Positions 8,962-16,644 of a DNA stretch of 64,000 nt are shown in pieces. Numbering within the stretch: the first letter of the stretch is position 1; each line of letters opens with the position of its first letter. The stretch is from NCBI GenBank assembly GCA_015067435.1, contig SVMM01000019.1:1-64000 (forward strand), in the 5' to 3' direction. The notes under the pieces are model-generated. The model searched no databases. It worked only from the letters and a program-made list of their open reading frames with translations, and had not been told where the DNA came from. Made by a program: the position numbers and the translations under genes. The stretch comes from Oscillospiraceae bacterium. GTDB lineage: Bacteria; Bacillota; Clostridia; Oscillospirales; Oscillospiraceae.

Positions 8962-10216
8962 TGCCGCGTCTCCTTTTCGTCAACTCGTCCAAAATGAGCG
9001 CCGCAGCAAGCACGCTTGCCATCTGCGCACGGTAGGTGAAAAAGAAGTGCAGGAACGAATGGTTCCGCAGCGTCAGGTACCGCGCATAGGGGACGAGGCC
9101 GAGCAGCGCATAGGTCAGGATCAGCCGCTTGTCACAGCCCTTTTGGAGGTACACAAAGCCGACGTAAGCCGCGCCGACGAGCAGCGCCAGCCCCGTCAGC
9201 GCGCCGACAACGCCCCAGCCCAGCGGGAACAGGCAGAACACGTTGCGCCAGATCGCGCCCGATACGAGCCGGATCGGGCCGATGCCGGCGACTTCGCCGC
9301 TCAGGCGCTCGTCGATGTGCTCCGTCACGTAGGGCAGGACGTTTTCGCCCAGCACCGCACCGGCAAGCAGCCACTTCAAAAGCCACATGCCCACGTAGCC
9401 GCAACACCATGGGACCGCCGCCGTCCAAGCCGTGCGCACGGGGGACGCCGCCGCGTCCGCGCGCCGCCGCAGCCAGATCAAAAGCAGCAGTGGAACGAGC
9501 AGAGACAGCGTTTCTGTGGTGAGGAAGTCGAGGAAGCTTGTCACCATGCCGCTGATAAGAAATACAACGCCAGCACGCTCCCACTTCCCGCGGTCCGCGA
9601 GACGGAGGACGAACAGCGACCAGATCAGCGCCAGCAGGCAGGTCCACGTGTACTCCAGGCTCAGCGGCACGAACCAGAATGCCGCTGCAATCATGCCCGC
9701 CAGCATCCCCGCCGCCGGGAACCATGCCCTCCGGCGCAGGAGCAGCGCCGTCAGCAGCGCCGCCAGCGCCGCCAGCAGCACGCCGTTGAACACGTAGATT
9801 TGCCGCAGGCTGAGCACCGCGAGCAGCGGGCGCACGACGGCGATCGAACCGTGCCAGTAGCGCAGATACTGCTGGTTGGCGGGCTGATCGTTCGTCACCG
9901 CGTCGAGCAGGCTGTCAAGCACGTTCTGATTCGGCGCATGGCGGTATGCCGAGAGCATGACGGAACGTAGCGGTTTCGCTGCGTCATAGTGCCAAGCGAT
10001 GTTCAGCAGGATGGCGTCTGCGTAGCGATCGATCCGGCTGGCGTCCACGCCGGGCACCGCGAGGGGGTACGTCTCGCCCGCGGCAAGAAAACGCGCGGAT
10101 TCGCGCATATTGCCCTCGATCGCGCCGCGCGGGATGCACGCCGCGCCGACGAGCAGCGCCAGCATCAGCGCCGCGGCGATGCAAAAGGCGGCAAAATATT
10201 CAGCAATCCTTTTCAC
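8933..10216 (-). CDS. Polytopic membrane protein, glycosyltransferase partner
   Basis: This 427-residue protein has about ten hydrophobic segments and one large extracytoplasmic loop (about residues 30-120) between the first two. The GTG at 10216 is used as start because a good promoter lies at 10260-10287, so the longer upstream frame would lie in untranslated or promoter DNA; the ribosome site is weak. The overall layout, a first helix, an external loop and then many helices, is that of GT-C-type or GtrA/Wzy-like proteins acting with a lipid-linked sugar, and it overlaps the DPM1-like gene. I see no diagnostic motif, so a transferase role is inference from context only. Confidence 0.65.
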   Translation of the reverse strand: MKRIAEYFAAFCIAAALMLALLVGAACIPRGAIEGNMRESARFLAAGETYPLAVPGVDASRIDRYADAILLNIAWHYDAAKPLRSVMLSAYRHAPNQNVLDSLLDAVTNDQPANQQYLRYWHGSIAVVRPLLAVLSLRQIYVFNGVLLAALAALLTALLLRRRAWFPAAGMLAGMIAAAFWFVPLSLEYTWTCLLALIWSLFVLRLADRGKWERAGVVFLISGMVTSFLDFLTTETLSLLVPLLLLIWLRRRADAAASPVRTAWTAAVPWCCGYVGMWLLKWLLAGAVLGENVLPYVTEHIDERLSGEVAGIGPIRLVSGAIWRNVFCLFPLGWGVVGALTGLALLVGAAYVGFVYLQKGCDKRLILTYALLGLVPYARYLTLRNHSFLHFFFTYRAQMASVLAAALILDELTKRRRGNVAKRRKHA

Positions 10217-10259
10217 GCGGGACAACGACCACCCCAATATGATTCTACCATATGTAGTT

Positions 10260-10287
10260 AGTATACCACGAGCAGAGCACAAAGCAA
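10260..10287 (-). promoter_or_regulatory. Sigma-A-type promoter for the surface operon
   Basis: On the minus strand TTGCTT (10282-10287) is followed after 16 bases by TATACT (10260-10265). Transcription would begin near 10253, upstream of the GTG start at 10216, and read the membrane protein, glycosyltransferase and SLH genes. Confidence 0.6.
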
Positions 10288-10312
10288 GCTTTTTTTCATG
10301 CTCTGTGCCTGC

Positions 10313-10717
10313 TACGAGCAGCCGGATCTGAATATGGACAACCCGCTCGTGCGGGAAGAGGTGAAGAAGATCCTACGCTTCTGGCTGGACAAGGGCGTCG
10401 ACGAAATGGCAGAACGGTCTGGAGGGCAAGGCCTGGAACATGCTCTATCTGGAGAACCATGACCATCCCCGCGTCATCTCCCGCTACGGCAGCGAAAAGC
10501 TGCGCGAGTTGAGCGGGAAATCGCTTGCCGCGGCGTATTTGTTCCAAAAGGGCACGCCCTTCGTCTATCAGGGGCAGGAGATCGGCATGACCAACTGGTA
10601 TCCCGACGATCCGGAGAAGTACGAGGACGTGCAGACCCGCTGGCAATACTTCAACAAGCCCGACGCGCCCGAAGATACGCTGCGGCCCTATGAATGCCGA
10701 GTGTATCTCCGGAAGTG
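10313..10717 (+). pseudogene. Remnant of a GH13 alpha-glucosidase
   Basis: Two pieces of an oligo-1,6-glucosidase/trehalose-6-phosphate hydrolase type enzyme remain in different frames. The first, at 10313-10407, reads [20 protein letters not shown] ... FWLDKGVD and stops just before the conserved nucleophile region. The second, 10440-10717, contains [15 protein letters not shown] (GH13 region IV, ENHDxPR), LFQKGTPFVYQGQEIGMTN and YPDDPEKYEDV. The segment between, which would carry the nucleophile and the acid/base, is deleted, and both ends of the gene are gone. An IS copy starts 25 bases beyond the remnant. It cannot encode an active enzyme. Confidence 0.8.
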
Positions 10718-10741
10718 AAGCGTGCAAAGCCATAAAGGAAA

Positions 10742-11396
10742 GAGCGCGTTGCAAAATAGCGCGCTGAAAAAAGACGAGGTCAGGGGCCCAAAAGGGTTTC
10801 CTGGCCTCGCTTTTTGCGTTATGCTGTAGGTGTGAAACAACAACTTCAAACGCAAGACCACTATACGACGTACGAGCGTCATGGTCAAGTGGTACTTGCC
10901 CTGGATCACGAAACTGCGCAGGCAGCCGAGAACATCGACTTTGTCCACGGCAGCGGCAAACGCAAGAGCGCGGAACAAAAGGACTGGGAAAAGCTGGACG
11001 AGCTGCGTTGCCGCTGGGCAGAGTACGAGGAAAAGCTCGATGTCATGGGCAAGGAACGCAACAGCGATTCCAAGACGGACACAGACGCCACGATCATGCG
11101 GATGAAGGAAGACCATATGCGCAACGGACAGATGAGCTTTATCAAGCCCGCCAACTACGAGTACCAAAAGAGCGCGAAGTATAAGAAGCAACTCGGCCGG
11201 ATGGAAAACATGACCTACGACGCCGACGAAGATTGCTATATCTGCGCCAACGGGCGGAGACTGCCGCTGCGCCGCGAGTGCACGGAGCTGGCTTTGCTAT
11301 GCCCAGACGCCGCGTTTTGGGCGGTTGTTTTCCACATCCGCCTCCTTTCGGCGTAAAAAGGGACGCGCTGCAGATTTTTCTTTCTGCAACGCGCCA
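10742..11396 (+). mobile_element. IS1182-like element, doubly deleted, copy 2 (0.65 kb)
   Basis: This copy lies in opposite orientation to copy 1 and keeps both terminal inverted repeats (GAGCGCGTTGCAAAAT at 10742; reverse complement of GGCGCGTTGCAGAAAG at the right end) and the subterminal hairpin. It shares the NGQ-MSF internal junction of copy 1. It has a further deletion joining the codons of RRECTEL directly to the sequence just inside the right end (GCTTTGCTATG). A one-base loss near 10785-10800 also shifts the front of the frame. It is small, coding-defective and has intact ends, so it resembles an early MITE. Confidence 0.75.
10814..11356 (+). pseudogene. Transposase fragment of IS copy 2
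   Basis: The open frame begins at a TTG and gives 180 codons. The first 157 are more than 90 percent identical to copy 1 (HYTTYERHGQVVLALDHETA, KTDTDATIMRMKEDHMRNGQ, CYICANGRRLPLRRECTEL). The last 23 codons come from the non-coding right end after the second deletion. The conserved C-terminal helices (EGAFGLLK region) are absent, so it is not functional. Confidence 0.75.
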
Positions 11397-11414
11397 TTAA
11401 CTATTACGATATGC

Positions 11415-11443
11415 CCGGTCGATCTTTTGATCGTCGGTTTTTT
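11415..11443 (+). terminator. Orphan rho-independent terminator
   Basis: CCGGTCGATC pairs imperfectly with GATCGTCGG around a TTTT loop and is followed by TTTTTT on the plus strand. No intact plus-strand gene precedes it. It may be the original terminator of the alpha-glucosidase gene, now separated from it by the IS copy. Confidence 0.45.
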
Positions 11444-12806
11444 ACCCCACGTGGATGAACACGCACTCGTCGCCCGCGTGACCGGTATGGTCGTCCCATG
11501 TCATCTCGTTGTCGCCGCTGAGCACAAACGAGCCTTCCCCGTTTTCATACTGCACCGCGTCGGTATAGTCCGTATCCGTGGTGAATGTGCGGATGAAATG
11601 CTTCGCATTCCGATAGCTGAGCGTGCCGTCGCCGTTCCCAAAAGCCTCCATCTCCCAGATGTAGGTCTCGGCGGCGCCGTTCGCCCAGTCGATCGTGACG
11701 TTGTACTCGCCGGAGCCCGCGCCCCTTTCAAAGGTGATGACGCCGCGGCCCGCGGTCTCCTCCGCCCAGGTGCCCAGCAGCACATCCGTGGATACGGCGC
11801 CGCCGTTTGCAGTGACCAGCGCGTCATACCATGCCTGCATGATACCGCTCGCCGTGAGGTTCCCGTTCAGAAAGCTCGCGCGCATCAGCTGCTCGTTTTC
11901 GCCGTTCCAGACGGTACGGACATAGTTCTCCCCGCCCGGGGCAAGGAAGAAATCAAAGCGGATGTCTTCCGCGGGGATGCTGAGTACGATGTACTCGCCG
12001 TCGGGCGTTTCGGAGAGATCGGCTTCCTCATAGGAAACCCCGTTGCCGCCGATCAGCTTCTCTGCATACGCCGTCACGTCCATAGTGATGCGCGGAGCCA
12101 TGCTCCCATGCTCCAGCGAGCTGACCGTGTAGTCCGTTTCGTGCGCATAGGCGATGCGCGCAAGGTACATGTCAAGCGTGTTGTTGCTGCGCCAGAACTG
12201 GTCAAGCCCGTTTTCCAGCGTAAACGCGCCGATCACGCTTGCGGTCCAGTCCAGAAGCTTCTCCCATTTTTCCGTGTGCTGCTTTGCGGCGGCCTCGTCG
12301 CTCTCCAGAAAAATGCGCACGTCGGTGGGCGTGTTGAAGAGGTAATACTTCCCCGTGTTGTCCGCGGCAAAGACCTCCGTGCCGGACATATCCCAGCAGA
12401 GGATCTCATGCAGCTTCGCATCGTCCACGGCGCAGATGTCAAAAAGCCAGCCCGCACCGCCCACGTCGTAGCCCTGCTCCTGCGCCGCGAGGATGGACGC
12501 CCGGTCATAAACCGCAAAAAGCGCGCCGTCGGGGCTGTCCATCGGCGTTTCGATCTGCAGCAGCTCGTCGTACTCCGCCGGAATGGCAAGCCGCAGGCCT
12601 TTGTTCTCATAGACGCGATCGGCAGCCTTGGCGTTCTGCGCGCCGCTTTGCCCGGCAGAGGCGCCCTGCTGCGTGTTTTGGCCCGCGTCCTGTCCGGCGT
12701 TTGCATTTCCCGCGTCATCCTGCTGCTTTGCGCCGCACGCCGCGAACGACAAAATCATGGCAGCCGCAAGAAACGCGGCAAGTATCGCATTTTTGTTTGG
12801 TTTCAT
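11442..12806 (-). CDS. Predicted lipoprotein of unknown function
   Basis: This 454-residue protein begins with a lipoprotein signal (ILSFAAC, lipidated Cys24), then a Gln/Ala/Asn-rich linker to about residue 60, and two globular parts. The first (about 65-190) begins RVYENKGLRLAIPAEYDELL and looks like a ligand- or surface-binding fold. The last 110 residues (TDVLLGTWAEETAGRGVITF ... IWEMEAFGNGDGTLSYRNAK) resemble a small lipocalin-like beta-barrel, but I cannot assign a family. It is the last gene of the co-directional minus-strand block and starts 30 bases after the RsbW-like gene, so it is probably co-transcribed with the partner-switching module. Confidence 0.75.
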   Translation of the reverse strand: MKPNKNAILAAFLAAAMILSFAACGAKQQDDAGNANAGQDAGQNTQQGASAGQSGAQNAKAADRVYENKGLRLAIPAEYDELLQIETPMDSPDGALFAVYDRASILAAQEQGYDVGGAGWLFDICAVDDAKLHEILCWDMSGTEVFAADNTGKYYLFNTPTDVRIFLESDEAAAKQHTEKWEKLLDWTASVIGAFTLENGLDQFWRSNNTLDMYLARIAYAHETDYTVSSLEHGSMAPRITMDVTAYAEKLIGGNGVSYEEADLSETPDGEYIVLSIPAEDIRFDFFLAPGGENYVRTVWNGENEQLMRASFLNGNLTASGIMQAWYDALVTANGGAVSTDVLLGTWAEETAGRGVITFERGAGSGEYNVTIDWANGAAETYIWEMEAFGNGDGTLSYRNAKHFIRTFTTDTDYTDAVQYENGEGSFVLSGDNEMTWDDHTGHAGDECVFIHVG

Positions 12807-12836
12807 CTTTTTCCTTCCCTTTTGTTTTTCCTTTCA

Positions 12837-13259
12837 TCATCTGCCTTTTGATTGCAGTTTTTTCACGATGGTCAGGATGTTTTTTCCGCCTTCATAGGTG
12901 TACTGCACCTCGTCCATGGTCTTCTTGACGAGCAAAATGCCAAGTCCGCCCTCACGCTCCATCAGCACTTCCCGCGAGGTGTCGGCGTCCTCTCTCGCCA
13001 GCGGGTCGTACGGCCTGCCCCCGTCGAGAAACTGGATCACGACGCGCAACGGGTCCTGCAAGACCTCGCAGCGGATCTCCGCCTCGCCCTCCTTGGGCTT
13101 GTAGGCATAGCTCGCAATGTTGACGAAAATCTCCTCAACGGCAAGCTCGATCTCAAACTGCGCCTTCATCGGGCAGTCGTAGGCCTCAAGCTCGCCATTG
13201 ACAAAGGCGTTCACCTCATCCAGGCGATCCGTTTCTGCCGGAACGGTCAGGCTCTTCAT
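12837..13259 (-). CDS. RsbW-like anti-sigma serine kinase, copy 2
   Basis: This 140-residue protein is a GHKL-type ATPase of the RsbW/SpoIIAB class, which phosphorylates a STAS partner and holds a sigma factor or other target. The start at 13259 follows GGAGGAAACATCG. Motifs: ELAVEEIFVNIASYAY (N box), DGGRPYDPL (G1 box) and EGGLGILLVKKTMDEVQY (G2 box). It is nearly identical to copy 1 at 15170-15577 over the first 60 residues (MKSLTVPAE, DCPMKAQFEIELAVEEIFVN), so the pair arose by recent duplication. It has a SKGR tail lacking in copy 1. The STAS gene that should precede it has been reduced to a remnant, so its regulator may be the intact STAS protein at 15594-15896. Confidence 0.85.
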   Translation of the reverse strand: MKSLTVPAETDRLDEVNAFVNGELEAYDCPMKAQFEIELAVEEIFVNIASYAYKPKEGEAEIRCEVLQDPLRVVIQFLDGGRPYDPLAREDADTSREVLMEREGGLGILLVKKTMDEVQYTYEGGKNILTIVKKLQSKGR

Positions 13260-13275
13260 CGATGTTTCCTCCGCA

Positions 13276-13443
13276 TCAGGCAAATTCGAGCATTCCCGCA
13301 AAGCCCGTGATCTCAAAACCTCCATAGCCTGCTTCGGTTCTGTCAGGCACACATTCCGGACCGTGGCAAGCGTGTTGTGCAGGAAATGCGGCAATCACGT
13401 CAGCGCGGCATACAGCGCGATCAGCGTCTGGTCGTTTACGCTC
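13276..13443 (-). pseudogene. Probable eroded STAS (anti-anti-sigma) gene
   Basis: The last 14 codons (13276-13320) read GFEITGFAGMLEFA and then stop, matching the end of the intact STAS protein (VFEMTGFASLLKII). The stop lies 16 bases before the RsbW-like start, exactly as in the intact pair at 15.6 kb, and the spacer is recognisably similar. Upstream, an ATG at 13443 opens only 16 codons before a stop, and the rest has no continuous STAS frame. The match is short, so this is a tentative call. Confidence 0.5.
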
Positions 13444-13459
13444 ATGCTTTCACTTCCGT

Positions 13460-15091
13460 CTATTCTCCCGCGCCCTTGTACCACAGTCCCAGCATTGTGA
13501 TATCGTCAAACTGCGGCGCGTCCTTGACAAAGGCGTCGATCTGCGTGCGGACGTGCGGCAGCAGCTTTGTCGGTTCGGCCGACGGCGCACTTTCCATCGC
13601 GGCAAGCAGACGGTCCTCGCCAAACAGCACGTCGCTCGCATCCTTTGCCTCCGTCACGCCGTCCGTGTACTGGAAGACCGCATCGCCCGGCTTCAGCTGC
13701 ACGGTCTGGTTGTGGAACAGCTCCGTGCCCTCCATCAGCTCCAGATCCTCCGGATCGAGCACGGCGAGCGCCATGCCGCCCTTCTTGGGCAGGTAACTCC
13801 ACGCGCCGTCCTGATACAGCAGCAGCTTCTCATGCCCCGCGTCGGCACAGGTCAGCTCACCCGTCGAAATATCCAAAATGCCGAGCCATACCGTAACGAA
13901 CATGCTCTCCTTGTTGTTCTCCGAGAGCAGCGCGTTGACCTCCGTCAAGACCTGCGCGGGATCAGTTTTTGTCAGCGCCTGTGTTTTGAGCATGGTCTTC
14001 GAAATCATCGAAAACAGCGCCGCCGCCACGCCCTTGCCGGACACGTCCGCCACCACCATGGCGAGGCGGTCTTCCCCGATCATGAAGAAGTCGTAGAAAT
14101 CGCCGCCGACCTCCTTCGCCGGGTTCATTGTCGCGTAAATATCGAACTCCGTCCGCTCCGGGAACGCGGGGAATGTGTTCGGCAGCATGTCCATCTGAAT
14201 CTTTGCCGCCAGATTGAGCTCCGCGTCGATGCGTCCCTTCTCCTCCGTCACACGGCAGATTTCTCTATTATAAGTCTCCACGCGCTCCGTCATGTCGCTG
14301 AATGTCAGCGCCAGGTGCCGGATCTCGTCTTTCTTCCCGGTCAGGGACGCGTCGGGGACAAACCTGCCGTGCTCATAGGCGGCGACCTCCGTATCCAGCT
14401 TCTCGATCGGCTGGATGATGCTGCGCTTCATGAAGCCCATAATCAGCGCAAGCGCTACGATTATGAGCAGTATGAAGGCTATCGCGATCTGTGCGACCTG
14501 CGCGTTCAGATCTTCGTTGAACACCGGCAGGATGTAGTCCAGCTCCACCATGGCGCGCAGCTCGCCGCTTTTGTCAAACACGGGAAGCCACGTTGAAAGG
14601 CCCTCGCCGACCTCGGAGCGCATGTAAGTGATCTCCTCCCGCCCTCTCCTGGCTTCCACATCGGGGACGAGATACTTGTACTCGAATTCGGTGTAATCGA
14701 ACGTATCCCCCCAGTGGGAGATCTTTGTCGGATCGTCTCCTGGGACGGTCGCCTCCAGCAGGTAGGTCAGGCTGTGTTCGCCGGGGATAAAGAGATAGAT
14801 GTAGATATTCGACGCGGCGTTTGCCTTCATGCTGTTGTAGATGTCGATCTGCTCCTGCGCATATTCGTCAATCTCTCCGGTCTCGGCATAATGCTCCAGC
14901 TTTTCCCAGTCCGTCCGATCCGCCAGAAAACCGATCATTATTTTCGCCTTTTCGCTGTAAAAACGGATATAGGTGGTTCTGAACGTATAATAACCGATCA
15001 CACACAAAATGACAGCCATGGTCAGCATGGACGCCAGCAGCACGACCGATACCCGGCGGTTCAGTCCCTGAGAGATTTCTTCGTCCTTCAT
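13460..15091 (-). CDS. Membrane-bound HAMP-PP2C phosphatase (RsbU/SpoIIE-like)
   Basis: This 543-residue transmembrane phosphatase should dephosphorylate the STAS protein and so release the RsbW-bound partner. Layout: first membrane helix (about 15-40), an extracytoplasmic sensor loop of about 160 residues, second helix (about 205-225), HAMP linker (IQPIEKLDTEVAAYEHGRF ... DEIRHLALTFSDMTERV), a coiled segment (AELNLAAKIQMDMLP) and a C-terminal PP2C domain. Metal-binding motifs are present: EVGGDFYDFF, VVADVSGKGVAAALF and QFDDITMLGL. LNLAAKIQMDMLPNTFP is typical of the RsbU-type helix before the catalytic domain. It sits between the two RsbW-like genes on the same strand. Confidence 0.9.
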   Translation of the reverse strand: MKDEEISQGLNRRVSVVLLASMLTMAVILCVIGYYTFRTTYIRFYSEKAKIMIGFLADRTDWEKLEHYAETGEIDEYAQEQIDIYNSMKANAASNIYIYLFIPGEHSLTYLLEATVPGDDPTKISHWGDTFDYTEFEYKYLVPDVEARRGREEITYMRSEVGEGLSTWLPVFDKSGELRAMVELDYILPVFNEDLNAQVAQIAIAFILLIIVALALIMGFMKRSIIQPIEKLDTEVAAYEHGRFVPDASLTGKKDEIRHLALTFSDMTERVETYNREICRVTEEKGRIDAELNLAAKIQMDMLPNTFPAFPERTEFDIYATMNPAKEVGGDFYDFFMIGEDRLAMVVADVSGKGVAAALFSMISKTMLKTQALTKTDPAQVLTEVNALLSENNKESMFVTVWLGILDISTGELTCADAGHEKLLLYQDGAWSYLPKKGGMALAVLDPEDLELMEGTELFHNQTVQLKPGDAVFQYTDGVTEAKDASDVLFGEDRLLAAMESAPSAEPTKLLPHVRTQIDAFVKDAPQFDDITMLGLWYKGAGE

Positions 15092-15169
15092 GCAGCTCTT
15101 TTCCTCCCCTGATCGGGCAAATTCGATGGATACCCATGCGCGGGCGCAGGATCGTGTGACGTCGCCAAA

Positions 15170-15577
15170 CTACAGTTTCTTCAGGATCGTCAGAATGTTT
15201 TTCCCGTTCTCATAGGCATACTGTACGTCGTCCATTGTCTTTTTGACCAGCAAAATGCCAAGCCCGCCCTCGCGCGCTTCGAGCGCTTCCACGGACGTAT
15301 CCGCGTCCTCCTTTGCAAGCGGGTCGTAGGGTCTCCCGCCGTCGAGAAACTGGATGACGACGCGCAGCGGATCCCGCAGCACCTCGCAGCGGATCTCCGC
15401 CTCGCCGTCCGCAGGCTTGTAGGCATAGCTCGCAATGTTGACGAAAATCTCCTCAACGGCAAGCTCGATCTCAAACTGCGCCTTCATCGGGCAGTCGTAG
15501 GCCTCAAGCTCGCCATTGACAAAGGCGGTCACCTCATCCAGACGTCCGGCTTCCGCAGGAACTGTCAGGCTCTTCAT
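15170..15577 (-). CDS. RsbW-like anti-sigma serine kinase, copy 1
   Basis: This 135-residue GHKL ATPase of the RsbW/SpoIIAB type starts after GGAGGGGACGTCG, 16 bases past the STAS stop. It shows the N box (EEIFVNIASYAY), DGGRPYDPLAKE, and EGGLGILLVKKTMDDVQY for ATP-lid binding. It should phosphorylate the adjacent STAS protein and, when free, sequester its target. No sigma-B/F-type factor is encoded in the window: the only sigma factor (27.6 kb) is an ECF type with its own zinc-binding anti-sigma factor. The target may lie elsewhere or may not be a sigma factor. Confidence 0.88.
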   Translation of the reverse strand: MKSLTVPAEAGRLDEVTAFVNGELEAYDCPMKAQFEIELAVEEIFVNIASYAYKPADGEAEIRCEVLRDPLRVVIQFLDGGRPYDPLAKEDADTSVEALEAREGGLGILLVKKTMDDVQYAYENGKNILTILKKL

Positions 15578-15593
15578 CGACGTCCCCTCCGGC

Positions 15594-15896
15594 TCAGATG
15601 ATTTTCAGCAGGCTTGCGAATCCCGTCATCTCAAAAACATCCATGACCGACTTGTTCACGTTTTTCACCGCAAGCGTTCCGCCCTTACGGCGCATGGCCA
15701 TATGGGCAATCTTGATCACGCGCAGTCCGGCGCTTGAAACATAATCCAGCTGCGACAGGTCAAGGACCAGGCTGTTAAAGCGTCCGGCCAGATCTGTCAA
15801 AATTCTTTCCGCTTCCGGCGCGGTGTTGGTGTCGAGGCGGCCGCTCAGTTGCAGCTCGGCCTCCGCGTTGCGAGTGACCAGTCTTGTGTCCAGCAT
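15594..15896 (-). CDS. STAS-domain anti-anti-sigma factor
   Basis: This 100-residue single-domain STAS protein resembles SpoIIAA/RsbV. The hallmark loop is LDLSQLDYVSSAGLRVI, where one of Ser54/Ser55 is the expected phosphorylation site. The STAS N-terminus (ELQLSGRLDTNTAPEAERIL) also fits. Unphosphorylated protein would bind the RsbW-like kinase; the PP2C protein encoded downstream would reset it. It lies 202 bases after the YbjN-like gene on the same strand and may be co-transcribed with it. Confidence 0.9.
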   Translation of the reverse strand: MLDTRLVTRNAEAELQLSGRLDTNTAPEAERILTDLAGRFNSLVLDLSQLDYVSSAGLRVIKIAHMAMRRKGGTLAVKNVNKSVMDVFEMTGFASLLKII

Positions 15897-16098
15897 GTTC
15901 GTTACCTTCTTTTTTTTCGATAATATCCCGCTGATTCAGATTGTTTAAGTCTTGGCAGAGTCGTTTCCTGCTGTCTCATCGGCGTGGATGCAACAGCGGC
16001 TCGGAATGTCAATCACATCCCGCACCGCTGTCATCTGGCAATTGGCCTTGCGATGCGGCGTCACATTCCGCTGCCTTATCCTTGATTTGCAGGAACGC

Positions 16099-16578
16099 TC
16101 AATCCCCGCCCTTGGTGATCCGGTAGGCCTCTTTGTACTTCCGGGAGACAATATCATAGAGCATCGTCATGAGCAGCCACGCGTTCTCCGACAGCTCCTC
16201 CGGCTCAAGCTCCGGGTCAAAGGGGACGCTGTACTTGAAAAAGAGCTGCTTCACCCCCTGCTCCTCGTTGTCAAAGACGCCGAACGCGCCCAGGGGACAG
16301 TGCAGGTTCCACTCGTGCAGAATGCGGAGCAGTTCCTCGTATCCCGTGTTGATCTTGGCGATCACGGTGAAATAGAAGATCAAAAGATCCGCGTCCTCCG
16401 CATAGGGAACGGTCATGATCTCCAACAGGGACGCGTCGCCCTCGTCCGTCACGGGCATCAGGACCCGCAGGGTCTCATTCATGCCGTCATGGGGCGGGAC
16501 AAGAACCGTCTCCATGCCGCCCTTCCGGATCTCCGCTTCCAATTTCTCAAAAAACTGCGCCAGACCGGTATGATCCAT
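16099..16578 (-). CDS. YbjN-like protein (type III chaperone-like fold)
   Basis: This 159-residue acidic protein starts at 16578 after AGGAGGTGCGCTT. The pattern, an N-terminal helix (LAQFFEKLEAEIR), a beta-hairpin sheet (VLVPPHDGMNETLRVLMPV ... LLEIMTVPY), a central helix (YEELLRILHEWNLHCPLGAFGV) and a C-terminal helix (ENAWLLMTMLYDIVSRKYKEAY), is that of the YbjN family, whose fold is shared with type III secretion chaperones. It lies 66 bases downstream of the DUF4157 gene on the same strand. A role as chaperone or sorting partner for that protein is inference from fold and neighbourhood. Alternatively it is a stand-alone regulatory YbjN protein. Confidence 0.7.
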   Translation of the reverse strand: MDHTGLAQFFEKLEAEIRKGGMETVLVPPHDGMNETLRVLMPVTDEGDASLLEIMTVPYAEDADLLIFYFTVIAKINTGYEELLRILHEWNLHCPLGAFGVFDNEEQGVKQLFFKYSVPFDPELEPEELSENAWLLMTMLYDIVSRKYKEAYRITKGGD

Positions 16579-16644
16579 AAGCGCACCTCCTGACATTTCT
16601 TTTCTTTGCCGCTTTTGCAGCGTCTCCGCCGGAGCGTATGCCGG

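Noticed and set aside
11325-12851. 508-codon plus-strand frame opposite the lipoprotein gene
   Set aside because: The minus-strand gene has a lipobox and a ribosome site; the plus frame is low in recognisable domains and starts inside the IS.
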